From Polytrichum commune (Eukaryota > Streptophyta > Polytrichopsida > Polytrichales > Polytrichaceae): a stretch of 64,000 nucleotides of DNA. The stretch is taken from contig OX485804.1 of assembly GCA_950295325.1 (NCBI GenBank), forward strand, positions 9,858,001 to 9,922,000, given 5' to 3'. The stretch's first letter is position 1. The number at the start of each line of letters is the position of its first letter. This document shows positions 33,136-45,014 of this stretch, piece by piece. The notes beneath the pieces are model-generated. The model worked only from the letters and a program-made list of their open reading frames with translations. It had not been told where the DNA came from and did no database searches. A program made the position numbers and the translations under genes.

Positions 33136-33613
33136 GGGCCACTTCACACACAAGCCAAGAGCCGTGACCATGAGATTGTGAGAGCCCGCAAAAGTGTCCA
33201 AAGGCCGTGCCAAGACGCCTCCAAACTCATGATGTAGTGTGGTCACGGAGCCCTGAGTGTAGTGGGAGGCCATATGTGACCGGTCCGTCGACCAAATGCT
33301 ATTTCAATCAATCTCTATTCACACGGGTCCTCACACATGGTAAAAATAAAATAAACCAACGGTTGTGAGCGTGCGGAGTGCCATGGTCTCCCGGTTTTTG
33401 TGTTTGGCCGATTTCCAAGAGGTGGTTTTGAAAATCGTCCAAGTGACCATGAAACATGATCCATTTGATGCCATGTAGGAATCTATGTAGACTTTTATAT
33501 TTGTCTTGCATTCATGTACTCCATTGGTCCCTCAAGTGTAGTGTGAAGCGAACTTGGACCGGGTCTGCCTTTTCAACCAATGAGAGTGCTTGAAGTGTGA
33601 TGGTTACAGGCTC
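33136..33613 (+). mobile_element. Family C element, 3' truncated
   Basis: Starts GGGCCACTTCACACACAAGC, runs through AAAAGTGTCCAAAGGCCGTG, GCTATTTCAATCAATCTC, CCATGGTCTCCCGG and GAGAGTGCTTGAAGTGTG, and stops at ACAGGCTCTC about 25 bp short of the family end, directly against the next C element. No target duplication was found. Confidence 0.8.
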
Positions 33614-33616
33614 TCA

Positions 33617-34110
33617 GGGCCACTTCACACACGAGCCCATGACCATGAAATTCTGAGAGCCCAAAAGAAAGTGTCCAAAGGCCGTCCGAACACACCTCCA
33701 AAATCATGTAGTGTGGTCATGGACCCTCAAGTGTAGTGTGAAGTCATACGTGACCGGACCCTCAACCAAGTGCTATTTCGATGAACTTCTATTCATGCGG
33801 ATCCTCACACATGATAAAATAGAATAAATCAACGGTTGTGAACGTTCGGTTGGGCCATGGTCTCCAGGTTTTGTGTTAGGCCTACCTCAAAGAAGTGGTT
33901 TTTGAAAATAGTCCAAGTGACCATGAAACATGATCCATTCGATGCCATGTAGGAATTCATGTAGACTTTACATCCATCTTGCAATCACATACTCCATTGG
34001 TCCCTCAAGCGTAGTGTGAAGTGAACTTGGACCGGGTCTGCCTTTTCAACCAATGAGAGTGCTTGAAGTGTATTGGTCACGGGCTCTCAGTCTCGTGTGT
34101 GAAGTGGCCC
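33617..34110 (+). mobile_element. Family C element with TCA duplication
   Basis: A complete 494-bp copy from GGGCCACTTCACACACGAGC to GTGTGTGAAGTGGCCC, flanked by TCA at 33614-33616 and 34111-34113. It is head-to-tail with the copy at 33136. No coding potential. Confidence 0.85.
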
Positions 34111-34374
34111 TCACTTAAGGGCCACGAACGAGCGTACAAAGCTTGCATGTTCAAATCACGCTCAGTTTAGCTAGGCACAAAGCCAATTGTGGGTAAGGGT
34201 CACAATTGGGTGTAATTATCCCAAGTGGGTTACACGCCTTGTTTATTGGCTCTGTCTGTAGGACAGAGACTATGCATCAACTTCTTCGTTTCAAGAGCAA
34301 ATTTCCTAACCACTTTGCGTTCACACTTGGACGTTACTTGTTCTTGTTATTTTTGGTCCACCTTATTTAATGTG

Positions 34375-34411
<37 letters not shown>

Positions 34412-34474
34412 ATTGCTCCCTAAAATGTATTGAAAGAAATCTAGTTAACTATAGTTATTTCGGCAGTTCTTGAT
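34111..34474. repeat. Spacer with (CT)n microsatellite
   Basis: Contains a repeat G fragment (TTGCATGTTCAAATCACGCT near 34143, as at 35790) and a (CT)n run at about 34377-34410. Confidence 0.6.
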
Positions 34475-35421
34475 TACCGTAGTTTAATAGCAGGTTCGGC
34501 ACAAAACAATTCTAAAAATAGATGCCTAAAATGTTGGAATATTATTGGCATTTTTTGCCGAATATAAAATTAATTATTTTTCAAAATTGCCTAAAAGTAA
34601 GAAATTTTTACTTCTCACTAGAGTTTTACTTACAATGGAAGCATATGTAAAGTTGAAGGAGAGAAGGTGCTCCTTTTGTAATCAAGCTCACGTACATTAG
34701 TCCACAAAGAATATGGGTTAAGAAGTAGCAAGACTCTAGGCGAGGCTTTTCAAATGTGTTGTACACAAATTTTTGGAGTCCAATTGAGCATAGAAGATGA
34801 AGTTTTTATAGAATTTTGTCCAACTAACAAAAGTTGAGAAATCAATCCTTCTTCCACCTCCAACAAGTTTTGTGTCAAAATAAGTCTTTATGCAAAAGAT
34901 ATGGACAAAACATTGCAGCCGTGTAAAGATCACAAAAATAAAATGCGTTCATAACAGTTTTTTGGAGCTCATTTGTGCATAGAAGATCAACTTTTTTGGA
35001 ATTTTGTTGGTTTAAGAAAAGTTTAGAAATCAAGTAATATTTCACCTCCAACAAATTTTATGTCATTTGAAGACTCTATGCAAAAGTTATGCGTGTTATA
35101 AAAATGACGTCTAACTAGGTGCTTCACCTCAAAGTTTACATATCCCATATGCATTGTTGAACACAACTCCACTCTACTTGCATAAAGCAGAGAGCATTCT
35201 CAACTCTTCGCTCACATCTTACTTGTCATTCAATGCAAGAGAGATGTACAAGATATAAGTTGAAATAGAAAATTAAAAATGAATGTAAGCCGAATTTTTT
35301 AAAATTAAAAGAGAAAATTGCCGAAAATATGAATATACTATTTTTAGGTGCCGAACCTACTTTTTGAACTTTAATTAAATATTAGGCAGCAAGTTGCCTA
35401 ACCTGCTAGTAAGCTACGGTA
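34475..35421. mobile_element. Family D TIR element, copy 2
   Basis: The ends TACCGTAGTTTAATAGCAGG and (reverse complement of right) TACCGTAGCTTACTAGCAGG are inverted copies. Most of the interior matches 14553-15715, including CTAGAGTTTTACTTACAATG and GACAAAACATTGCAGCCGTG, but with a single 188-bp unit. 947 bp. The two copies have diverged in their TIRs (GGTTCGGC versus GCTTCGGC), so they are not a recent pair. Confidence 0.8.
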
Positions 35422-35610
35422 TTCATTTTAAAAATTTCGAGTGATAAATGAGTAGCTTCAATCCTTGACCCGCATTTGAGAAGAAGGTGCCCAAAATCCA
35501 AGAAAGGTTTGGTATAGTGAATAACCATGGATTGGCATGAGCAAAGTGGACAACTACAATTATAGTCTTTCATAGTAAAGGACAGAGCCTCACGGTTTTA
35601 CCGTTTTCTT

Positions 35611-36130
35611 GTTTTCACCATGCGGTTGTTGTGCTTGAAAAGGTGAGGTGGAAATCCATGGAATTGACCATCGAGACTCTAGAACTTCAAACTCTAGACT
35701 CCATCCATAGTTTCACTTTCCATAAATCATCAAGCATGTGTATGTTGTGTTGGAAATTATCATAACATGGTTTACACGAACGAAGAGTCAAAATCGTGTA
35801 TGTTCAAATCACGCTCATTTTAAGGCACAAGTCATTTGTAGGTAAGGGTCAAAATTCGGTGTGATTATCATAATGGGCTACACCCTTATTTATTTCAACA
35901 TGTGGTTGTTTTGCTCGACAAGGCGAGGTGGAAATTAATCATGGGAATTGACTATATATAGAGCCTCCAAACTTCAGACTCTAAACTCCACCCATAGTTT
36001 CACTTTTCATAAACCATCAAGCATGTGTATGTTGTGTTGGAGTTTATAATAACCTAATTTACATGGACAAGAGTACAAATCACGCATGTTCAAATCATGC
36101 TCATTGTGGGCACAAGTCACTTGTGGGTAA
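35611..36130. repeat. 287-bp tandem duplication (repeat G)
   Basis: CATCAAGCATGTGTATGTTG recurs with an offset of 287 bp, together with GGCGAGGTGGAAAT, CATAGTTTCACTTT and GTTCAAATCATGCTCATT blocks. About 80% identity by eye. Part of the unit also occurs at 34130-34200. Confidence 0.75.
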
Positions 36131-36479
36131 GGTACGTAGGCCTAATTCGATTGATGTAATTACTTGGACACTTACTGTTCGGTGCCATTTAGTCAGATTA
36201 TGCCATTTAAAAATCAACATTTTTTGAAGAGATTTTCCCCTTGACATAAAACAATATGTATAATAAAGTTTTAAACACATAAACGTATCAAAATGTGATT
36301 TTGTGAACTCGGTGAAGCTCATATAATTTGTGTATTTGGTCGTATATTGAGATCCACGTCTTTTAAGGGGTAAGTTGTTCAAAAAACATAGAATTGAGAG
36401 GGAGCGAGGGAGGGGGATTGCAGTGTGGGCGGTGAATGATGACAGGTTGATACGATAATGACATTGCTCTCTGCATGTA

Positions 36480-36505
36480 GAGAGAGAGAGAGAGAGAGAG
36501 AGAGA
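36480..36505. repeat. (AG)n microsatellite
   Basis: About 13 AG units just left of the inverted-repeat arm starting near 36525. Confidence 0.9.
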
Positions 36506-36524
36506 ATCATCTTGCGATGTGATT

Positions 36525-37760
36525 GGATGGCCTCATCTATGTATCCACTTTCCACGCAACGCCCTCAAATATGCCATCACACCCCATTCCCATACTACCT
36601 CGGTCATACAAAGGCCCACGCCATGTCACTCATATGTGTCCACCATTGAATCTCCTTAACCCCCACCCTACACCATCTATCCACCTTTATTGTGTCTATA
36701 TGTGTGCAAGAACATGGGGCCATGTGTTCACGTGAGAGCCGCTAGGGGGGGGGGGGGGGGGAATAGGGAGAAAAATGGGGAGAGAAAATTTTGGGCCATA
36801 AGAGGTGTTTGTGGCAAATGCCCATGTACTGAGCATTGTGGAATTTAAGTGTTTGAGTAAATGGTAGAGTTGTTCCAAAAAACGTTGGAGAGGTTGTGGT
36901 TTAGTGAGGTGTTATTGGTCCATTTATGAAGGGTTGGGTGGTAGGGGGTGACTTCTTGTGTAAGTTTTTTATTTTATTTTATTTTATTAATAATTTTAAA
37001 ATTTTAGAAGAAGAGAAGTTATGTGTCAACTTTTGGATGAGGCCTTCATGGGCATTCGGGGGGAGCCTTGGCACTGATATTGGTGAGGGTGTTGGCTACG
37101 TCATTACTTTGGATGCTTGTGGATTTGTGTAGAAAAAAACATGTCAAGGTGGTATTTGTGGGCCATGGGGGAGTAATTATACTTCCTTAGGAGGTATTTT
37201 GAGACAAGGTTGTCAACAAAGATGTAGGTTGTCAGGTGGGGGTAGAGCACTGTGGTGGCGTTGTATAAAGCCATAAGTTCCGCACATAGGATATTTTGGC
37301 AGCCCAGTAAGTGGAGGGCAAGTTGGGTGTTGTTGCCTAGAGCGTAGACTCCATATCCCGCTTGGATTTGTTTTCCTCTTTGATAACATATTCATCCATA
37401 TAAATGCTTTGTTGAGGTGGGAATTTAGGGGCAGGGGGGGTCATGAGGGAAGTTTGGGAGGGATCGGGCGAGCGGGGGTGTGAATGTAGGAATGGTGGAT
37501 GTTAGGGCTATTTTCCAACTATGTGTTGGGAGTGTTTGGGAGCCTTTTGCGTTGGTGATGGTGTGTAGGTGGTGGATGAGATATGTTAAAAAAATGAGAT
37601 TTGTAGGGTGGGGGTTAGGAGATTCAATGATAGACACATATAAGTGACATGGCGTGGGGCTATGTATGGCCGAGGTAGTATGGGAATGGGGGTGTGATGG
37701 GATATTTGAGGGCGTTGCGTGGAATGTGGGTGAGTATGTGTATATCCATGAGGGGTTCAT
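36525..37760. mobile_element. Long inverted repeat enclosing an RNase H relic
   Basis: The left arm (36525-36700: TTCCACGCAACGCCCTCAAA, CATCACACCCCATTCCCATA, CTCCTTAACCCCCACCCTAC) is matched in inverted orientation by the right arm (37560-37760: GTAGGGTGGGGGTTAGGAGA, TATGGGAATGGGGGTGTGAT, TTTGAGGGCGTTGCGTGGAA). About 850 bp lie between, including a G16 tract (36746-36761) and a decayed RNase H domain. The structure could be a foldback element or an inverted duplication of a retrotransposon fragment. Confidence 0.7.
37060..37385 (-). pseudogene. RNase H-like domain relic of a retroelement
   Basis: In one minus-strand frame, 37361-37200 encodes AGYGVY, then CAELMALYNA (catalytic Glu in the AEL.AL motif) and YIFVDNLVSKYLL (catalytic Asp in the TDS-like VDN motif). 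After a frame change NDVANTLTN at about 37106-37079 corresponds to the C-terminal GN..AD..AN motif. This order is that of RNase HI domains found at the C-terminus of many non-LTR and some LTR retrotransposon polyproteins. Stop codons and at least one frameshift break it, and no reverse transcriptase motif was recognised nearby. The identification is from motif order only. Confidence 0.5.
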
Positions 37761-38059
37761 TTGTGGGGTTAGTGAGTTGTTGCCAATTGGTGTCAGGTGT
37801 TATGAGGATAGTCATGCTCGTCTTGAATTAGGAGGCTATAATTTGGGCCCATTTTATTGCTTTTTGAGCCTTTGCATGTTGGGGAATAATGTCAAGCCAT
37901 GGCCATTTCATTGGTGTGAGAAACTAGAGCCATTGGATCCAAAGATGCTATTGCTCAGGAAGGGGCTACAGAATGTGGTTAAGGATGTGGGGCATAGTAG
38001 AGGTGAGGAGAAGCATGAGTGTGTGACTTGAGTTGGAGGTGATTGAGTTGAATATTGTA

Positions 38060-38402
38060 GATTTGATAGTGGTGTGGTGTTTGGACACCTATATTTGAGT
38101 GGTATGTGCTTTGGTGTAGCTCCAAGAATGGATACTAAAAAGACATGTGTTTAGTAGCGATATGATAACCATTCTAGGTTGAATAGTCAACATAATTGGG
38201 GGGGGGGAACCTATATGACCTTTTAATGAGCATGAGAGTTTTCATTTTGACAATGAATTATGTATTCATATGAACTCCAAAAATCTATGAGGAAAGCAAC
38301 TATTGCCTCAGTTTGGATTTGCTAACCATCTTGTACTAATTGCGCATTTCATATCTACGGAGAAGTGAACTAGTTAGAAGAAATAATCATTTAAGACCTA
38401 TC
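38060..38402 (-). mobile_element. Family A element with G10 tract
   Basis: Minus-strand family A: TATTTGAGTGGTATGTGCTT, GATAACCATTCTAGGTTGAA, a G10 tract (38198-38207), GTATTCATATGAACTCCAAA, GATTTGCTAACCATCTTGTA and AAGACCTATCTACCTTA. Confidence 0.75.
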
Positions 38403-38447
38403 TACCTTACTACCACTCCTCTTTCAACATGTTTGGACTCTATATGT

Positions 38448-38832
38448 AACTTAAAGTAGGCAATTCTTAGATGGTTACTTTTTCAGAGTTAGCCCACTTC
38501 ACGTAGAATATGAAACATGTAGTTAGCACAAGATGATCAACAAAATCCAAATTGTGCATGTAGTCATTTGCCTCATAGTTCTTGGAACTCATATGAATAT
38601 CTTATACATTATCAAAGTGAAGATTTTTTTGCTCATTAAGTGGTTGTTTAGGTTTCCGAAATCATGTTGATTATTGAACCTAGAATAATTAGCATATTTT
38701 GAGCACATAGTTTGATTTGTTTTGAACACACCTCTTTTTGGTGTTCAGTTTCAGATCCACACTGAATCAAGTGCCACTTAAATATAGTGTCCAAAACAAC
38801 GCTATGTTGGATTTAGGCATGTCTACCTTAAG
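38448..38832 (+). mobile_element. Family A element with TAA flanks
   Basis: Starts AGTAGGCAATTCTTAGATGG and ends GGCATGTCTACCT, with TAA directly outside both ends. Contains GAATATGAAACATGTAGTTA, TAGAATAATTAGCATATTTT and GATCCACACTGAATCAAGTG. It faces the copy at 38060 as an inverted pair. Confidence 0.75.
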
Positions 38833-41800
38833 TGAGATTACAAATTACAAGCTTATGGGCCCTTACTTGTGTGGTCACTCTTCTTAACCCTTGAATGCTT
38901 TTGGGGTTGTGTATGACCCCAAATTCTCGTAAATGCTTTGTTTACTTTTAAAAAAACATTGATTTGTTTATTTAGGATCAAATTTGTGGTGAACTTAGGG
39001 GAGTCTTCTTCTTCTTTGTTGTTGTTTGTTTGGTTGACTTGTGTATAAATATGTGGTGTGGGGAAAATTTCTACATTCTTGGGAGTTGGGTTGTCCAGTG
39101 AAGGTGATGCCCGTCTTATCCAACCATAACAAATATGAAATCAACATAAGTGCCGAAAATGCAAATTTTGAGTTTTAAACTTGTCAGATGCTTTGTTCAC
39201 TTAGAAAATTTTGTCCAAAAGGGCTGATACATTAAGAGAACATCCGCCAGTGTGATTTTCTAGATTCTTGTTATTATTGCTCATCCATTTAGTTTGAGAT
39301 TTGGGCTCATTTGAGGCAACATTTAGGGTTAGAGCATTGCATGCATTACAAAACAAAAATCACATGCAAGTGAATCTTTGTAAAGTCATTTGTGATGTGT
39401 TGGTATTGAGACAATGAAGACATTTCCCATAGCTTTTTGTTGTTTTTGTTGTTTTTGAAATTATACTATTTAATATTGGAAGTTGTTGTTTTTTCCCTCT
39501 CATATACATCTATAGTGATGCCCATTCCATATCACCTAGCATGAAAATGTCATTCCATAATGTGGACGGTTCTAGAAAACTATGAATTTTATAATGCACA
39601 AAACCACTTGTATTCGTATGGTCACATTCCACTAAACATGCATTGATCTCCGAGAATAATGTCTCAAATGTTTGTCACTACTTTCACCTCGCAAAGCCCC
39701 ATAGCATTAAGGGGTTGATTGAATGCATTTCTTGGGGGTGGTATATGGCAAGGATTGTCACTAAGGATGGACACCAAGAAGATACATGCCACAAAGACGT
39801 TCGACTATGTGCTTAGATTATAGACATCGTTTGTATTTGATTGTTACTGGAAATAAAGGGTTTTTGTTTCCTTCTATAGATTTTATAGATTCAATATGAT
39901 ACTTTCCATAAGGAAAAAATAATTCTACATTTAGATATCCCTTCTTGACCAAAAAAGAGTTATAGTGGATACATACCTACTTTGGTGCTTAATCCTAACT
40001 TATGCATGCTCAAAGTGAACTATTATTGCAATTTGATCATAAAATCATTACACACAACACGTATCCCACATGTGATAATGGAGTTCTTTGCCTCCCCAAG
40101 TCTCATCATACTAATGCTATGCATTAGAAATGTTGGGGTGCCTAAGGTTAGCTTAGTTAACCACGTTTAGGCTCTATACCCATGATGGGTTGTTGTGGTT
40201 CCACCAAGTGCATCCGAGAGAGCTTGTCATTGTTTTTTTTTTTTTTAGGTCCCTGATGGCCTTGTTTGGTTTTTGGCATTGAAATTAACGTATTTCAATT
40301 GTCTCCAACTTCAAAAATAAATTAAAGAAAAATAACCAAAAAAAAAGTGTCACATGTGTTCCCCAATCTAACTTACGTGAGGTGTCTATGTTGTAATGCT
40401 TATTTCAATTAGCGTGGGTAATGATTTGGGATCCATGAATATGCAATGCTATATTCATACAAAGAATATCTCTTCTTATCATGTAGAGATGTTGTCGTGC
40501 TTGACAGAGTGCAATTGTCTATTTGAGTTGTACTCAGAGAGCGACACTCTTTTTTCTTGAATTTAGCTTAATGGTGGACCTCATATGGATTTGAATCTTG
40601 TTACACACATGTAATAACTTGTCCATCATTTGCAACACATGTCCAAGGGTGATCCCAACGCTCCCTCATTGTCCAAAACTTCAATTTATAACCCATCCAA
40701 TCCCTCCATCTTCCATAATCTCAAAAGTCATACTAGCTCTACCATATAAATCATTTATTACAAAATCCCTCCCCCCCCTCAATCCCCTTGAATGATGGCA
40801 ATAACCTGTAAATGAAGAGTCTATTCACTTATGCTTGCTTCCTTTAAACACTTTTATATCTATCCGATTTTTTTTCTTATAAAAGAATACTACATCATCA
40901 AGTAAGTTAAAAAAAAATGTAACACTAGGTAGCTCCAAATGGTAGTCCACACCAATTACAAATAAAAAGGTGTACCAACATGAAACTCTCCTAAGTAGAA
41001 ACACAAACATCCCTAGTAGACTCTCCTTAACAAATCTAAAGGTGAACATTACATGACAGTCACATAACCCTCTCGTAAAAACCTAGATAGGGGACTCCTT
41101 AAAAGCAATGGTCCATGGCAGTGTACACTCATGTTAATAGTTACTTACAAGTCATACATGCAATTTCATGAATATGTCATAATCTACTCTCACCTACAAG
41201 TATATGGGTACAAATTAATAGGTCTTGACACCAAGTAGGCTTTACATGCTTATAATGTCTATATCGACCCATGGGTTGGTTAGGTGGTAAGTCGAGTCCG
41301 GTGAAATAAACACACAAACATCATGAACTTAGGTGTTTGCAAGGGACAAGGTAAGGCCCTTGCCCTTACAACTTGTCGCATCCTTGTCGTAATAAACAAC
41401 AAAAAGAACATGGCATGCGCCCTTAATTTGGAACTTTTATCTCATCCCATTCATAGCCAAAGAATCATGAGCCGGGCTATGCCACTCCCTCACTTAAGTT
41501 AGTCCTTGTCGGTTGTATGGAATTGTTGCATACAAGCGTACTTCGCACCCACTTCTCATTTCTCAATCGTAAAAGTCATAAATCATTTGTAGCCTAAAAG
41601 TTGTGCTCTTAATCCCAAAGTGTATGGTTAAGATGCCCTCTCTAGGTCTCAACATGCATTACCGTTAACAACATGTTGTTTAAGTAGTCGCTTTCTTTTG
41701 AAATTGATCATGTCAAATTACTTCATTGATTGAGGTGTAGATTTTATATTAGTTAAATACCTTTTAGGTGATCAAAGATTTGGCATCAAATACACAACTT

Positions 41801-42700
41801 GGAGACTTTAGGTGCAACTAAATAATCTATTTCACATATGACCATATTTTCCTTTTGTCATTGATGTAAGATAATCTACCTACTTAGAAAAGATTCAAAC
41901 CACATTTAGAAAAAACCAAACATAGAAACGGGGGGAGGGGGGGTTGTCACAATTGTGTATATAAGGCATACATGGAGCCCATTTAAGTAGTTAATTTGGT
42001 TTGACACTGAAATTGATGCTAAAGACCCCAAATGTTTTTGTAGTAGAATTCAATACATTAAAAGTAAACACAATTATGCAAGGAGATATTTAATTTTGAT
42101 GCATGACACATATTCTAATTATAGAAAATATCACTATGGCCATCCCAATCTAAGGTAAGTACACCTATTACGAACCATGACTTGTAATGCATTCTAACAT
42201 ATAGGTACATATCCAAATCCTAAAATGTACATATTTAAAAGAAAACCAACATAGATAATGTTTGTCTTCGGCTTCATATTCAATAATTTAAATGATTTTC
42301 ACCTTGACTACATAAATAGCAAGCTCAACTTTTGTATTCCTTGTTTGGATTCGCTAATATGCTCATATAACTTTCATTTGTCAACAAACCTCTTTACCAA
42401 TGTTGAAATGTAAATTGTAACAAGAATCAGTGCACCCATTTTTACTTACTTGTTTGTTTATGTTGATTTTGGGTACAAATTGAACAAACTCAAGTACAAT
42501 AATTTTCAAGGCCTAATAAATGCAATGAAATGGTCCAATGGTTTTGCGGTGACAGACGCAAGAGCGGTGGTCTGGTAGGAAAAGGCAAGGGCCCATGGCA
42601 AAGAAATGCTGTTTTAGTAACTTTTTTAATGAAACTTTTTTGGGGCTTAATATACAACTCTTCCCACTAGGGTAAGGCTCACAAGGCACACTTTTCAACA
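38833..42700. other. Unassigned AT-rich stretch
   Basis: Nearly 4 kb in which I found no repeat partner, TIR or gene. Short ORFs (62-74 codons at 39982, 40598 and 40825) are not recognisable. Homopolymer tracts occur at about 40233-40247 (T) and 40760-40790 (C-rich). Confidence 0.45.
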
Positions 42701-42703
42701 TAT

Positions 42704-42741
42704 CTACCCTCTATGTGCCTTGCTACCCTCTATGTGCCTTG
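42704..42741. repeat. 19-bp tandem duplication
   Basis: CTACCCTCTATGTGCCTTG occurs twice in immediate succession. Confidence 0.9.
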
Positions 42742-42904
42742 ATCATATCATAGCCCATGAGACATATTATTTCTACCTTGCCCTATCCCTTAAACCGGTT
42801 CCCACATGTTTCACCAAATAACATGGGACATCTAGAACTCAAGAATTCAAGTGCAGATTTGTTTTTTGGGTCTACCAACTGAAATGTTTGGATTTTGGGG
42901 GCTT

Positions 42905-42955
42905 GTAATATACCGTTGGAAAGGTCTTGAAAATACCTTTCCAACGGTATATTAC
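42905..42955. other. Perfect 21-bp hairpin
   Basis: GTAATATACCGTTGGAAAGG plus T at 42905-42925, a 9-base loop, and the exact complement at 42935-42955. It is too short for a typical plant miRNA precursor and may be a small foldback repeat. Confidence 0.9.
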
Positions 42956-43089
42956 ACACTCAACTTAAAAAAAAACTACAGTTGCAAAATGAAAAAGAAA
43001 AACCTATAGTCGTTTAGCAATTGTAGATCAGGGTGGTCAAAAGAACCGCAATGGGAAAACGATTGTGGTTCTTTTTTGCATAGTTTCTA

Positions 43090-43412
43090 CTACAATAAAT
43101 AGGATATTTAGTGTTTGATACATTAAATACAAACACATACACTAAATATCAATAACCCTATGAAAGTGAGTAACATCAAATGTAAACTCAAACACTAAAT
43201 ATCAACTATGGTAATATGTGGAAGTTACATGTTTGTATTTAGTGTTAGTAAGGATATGAGAAAAAAATAACAATGATAAAAGGAGAATTCCAACATATCT
43301 TCTAGCAAATCTTTTAACTCTAATTATCAAAGAATTGAAAATTAGTGTTAAGGAAGGTAGGGTGGTAACAACATTAAATATAATCAAACACTAAATATCC
43401 TATTTAGTGTGG
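43090..43412. mobile_element. MITE W, copy 1
   Basis: The ends CTACAATAAATAGGATATTT and (reverse complement of right) CCACACTAAATAGGATATTT, followed by AGTGTTTGA, are inverted repeats. The copy at 48630-48954 matches throughout (CATCAAATGTAAACTCAAAC, TATGGTAATATGTGGAAGTT). Overlapping ORF 43202-43387 is a shadow. Confidence 0.8.
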
Positions 43413-44077
43413 TGACAACACAAGGTACATATCACATGTAAATTACATATCACATGTACAAATTAAATCGCTCCTTTTTTTGCTGTAAAAGTTGTTGTGA
43501 GAAGATTTTCAAGCCACGTCTTCAACACATTTAACAAGGGAAGACAAGTGAAGCCCAAGAGACGACAAGAGAATGGTCACACTTGAATTTCTTTCTAGGC
43601 TGCCCTTTTTGGGCATGTATTAAACAAATCAACACATTCACTTTTTGGTGCATGGTTATTCTTCTTGGTCCACATTCGGTTTACACCTAGTGAGGTGCAA
43701 TAATGAAGCAAAAGCTTCGGCTGTCCGCCATTCACCAAATCGCTACAAGCCTATGACGAACACATAACCTAAACCCTAGAACCAACTGATATTTGGCCCT
43801 AGATAAATCAAACAGGATGAAATCCGCCTATCTCAAAATCCATTTGGGTAAAATTCCTTCTCCTCAAAATGGTTGCCGGTTGAGATCTGTTTTTATTTTA
43901 AAAGCACCGGTTTCACATCCTCCACTTTCCCAATTCAACCATACTTTTCACAAAACCAACCGGCCGCCATTACACTAAATACCGGTTCTCCCCGGACATT
44001 GCTCTCTTTTAACCTTTTGCCTAGCAATACTACCATAATCAATGAGAACCTCCCAACAACATGAATAAACCTTCTGA
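43413..44077. other. Unassigned spacer
   Basis: No repeat partner recognised. ORFs at 43793-44064 overlap in different frames and are not recognisable. Confidence 0.4.
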
Positions 44078-44579
44078 GGGCCCCTTCTACAAACGAGCCA
44101 AGAGCGGTGACCATGAAATTGTGAGAGCCCAAAAGAAAGTGTCCAAAGGCCGTTCCAACACACCTCCAAAATCATGTAGTGTGGTCACGAACCCTCAAGT
44201 GTAATGTGAAGTCATATGTGACTGAGCCCTCCACCAAATGCTATTTCAATGAATTTCTATTCATGCGGGTCCTCACACATGACAAAAATAAAATAAAACC
44301 AACGGATGTGAGTGTTTGGAGTGCCATGGTCTCCTGATTTGTGTTAGGCCTACTTCCAAGAGGTGGTGTTTGAAAATAATTCAAGTGACCATGAAACATG
44401 GTCCGTTCGATGTCATGTAGGAATCCATGTAAATTTTTACATCCATCTTGCATTCACATACTCCGTTGGTCTCTCAAGCGTAGTGTGAAGTGAACTTGGA
44501 CCAGCTCCGCCTTTTCCACCAATGAGAGTGCTTGAAGTGTACTGGTCACGGGCTCTCGGTCTCGTGTGTGAAGTGGCCC
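44078..44579 (+). mobile_element. Family C element with TGA duplication
   Basis: 502 bp from GGGCCCCTTCTACAAACGAG to GTGTGTGAAGTGGCCC, flanked by TGA at 44075-44077 and 44580-44582. Shares all internal blocks with 33617-34110. Short minus ORFs (70 and 61 codons) arise from the family sequence. Confidence 0.85.
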
Positions 44580-45014
44580 TGAACAATCGCCTATTTGATC
44601 TCACTGAACACCATGTCTTCATTCCTTCTTCCCAAGGGCACTGATTTTATTTATTTTTCCTTAAATTTTTTTCCCCTGCAGGGGTTGCTTGTGAACTCTA
44701 ATCCCCCTCAAGACTAAGGGCATTTTCTGCTTACGGTTCATTAGATTAGAACCGGAGAGCTTCGTCATTTGTCCCAAAACACACACTTCATAACATGCTC
44801 ATTTTTGGTTCACTGGGCGATGGGAAGTTTAAGGGTTACTGTTTTCAGGAGCTCACTGCATTGGTACACATGAGGCAGTAGTACATTGGGATGCCCCCAA
44901 AAACCTTGGCAAGGGTACAAGGTACACACTTATTGAGCTTGGATCGGGGCCTTGAGAATGATGCAAAGTAGTAAACATCTAAACACATACCACCACATTC
45001 AAAGAGGCACCAGA

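Noticed and set aside
34130-34200. tRNA-like GTTCAAATC box near TGCATGTTCAAATCACGCTC
   Set aside because: The surrounding sequence cannot be folded into a tRNA and it recurs at 35790 and 36085 as part of tandem repeat G.
38060-38832. Facing family A copies as one large inverted-repeat transposon
   Set aside because: Each copy has its own complete block order, and the second has its own TAA flanks, so two separate insertions are more likely.
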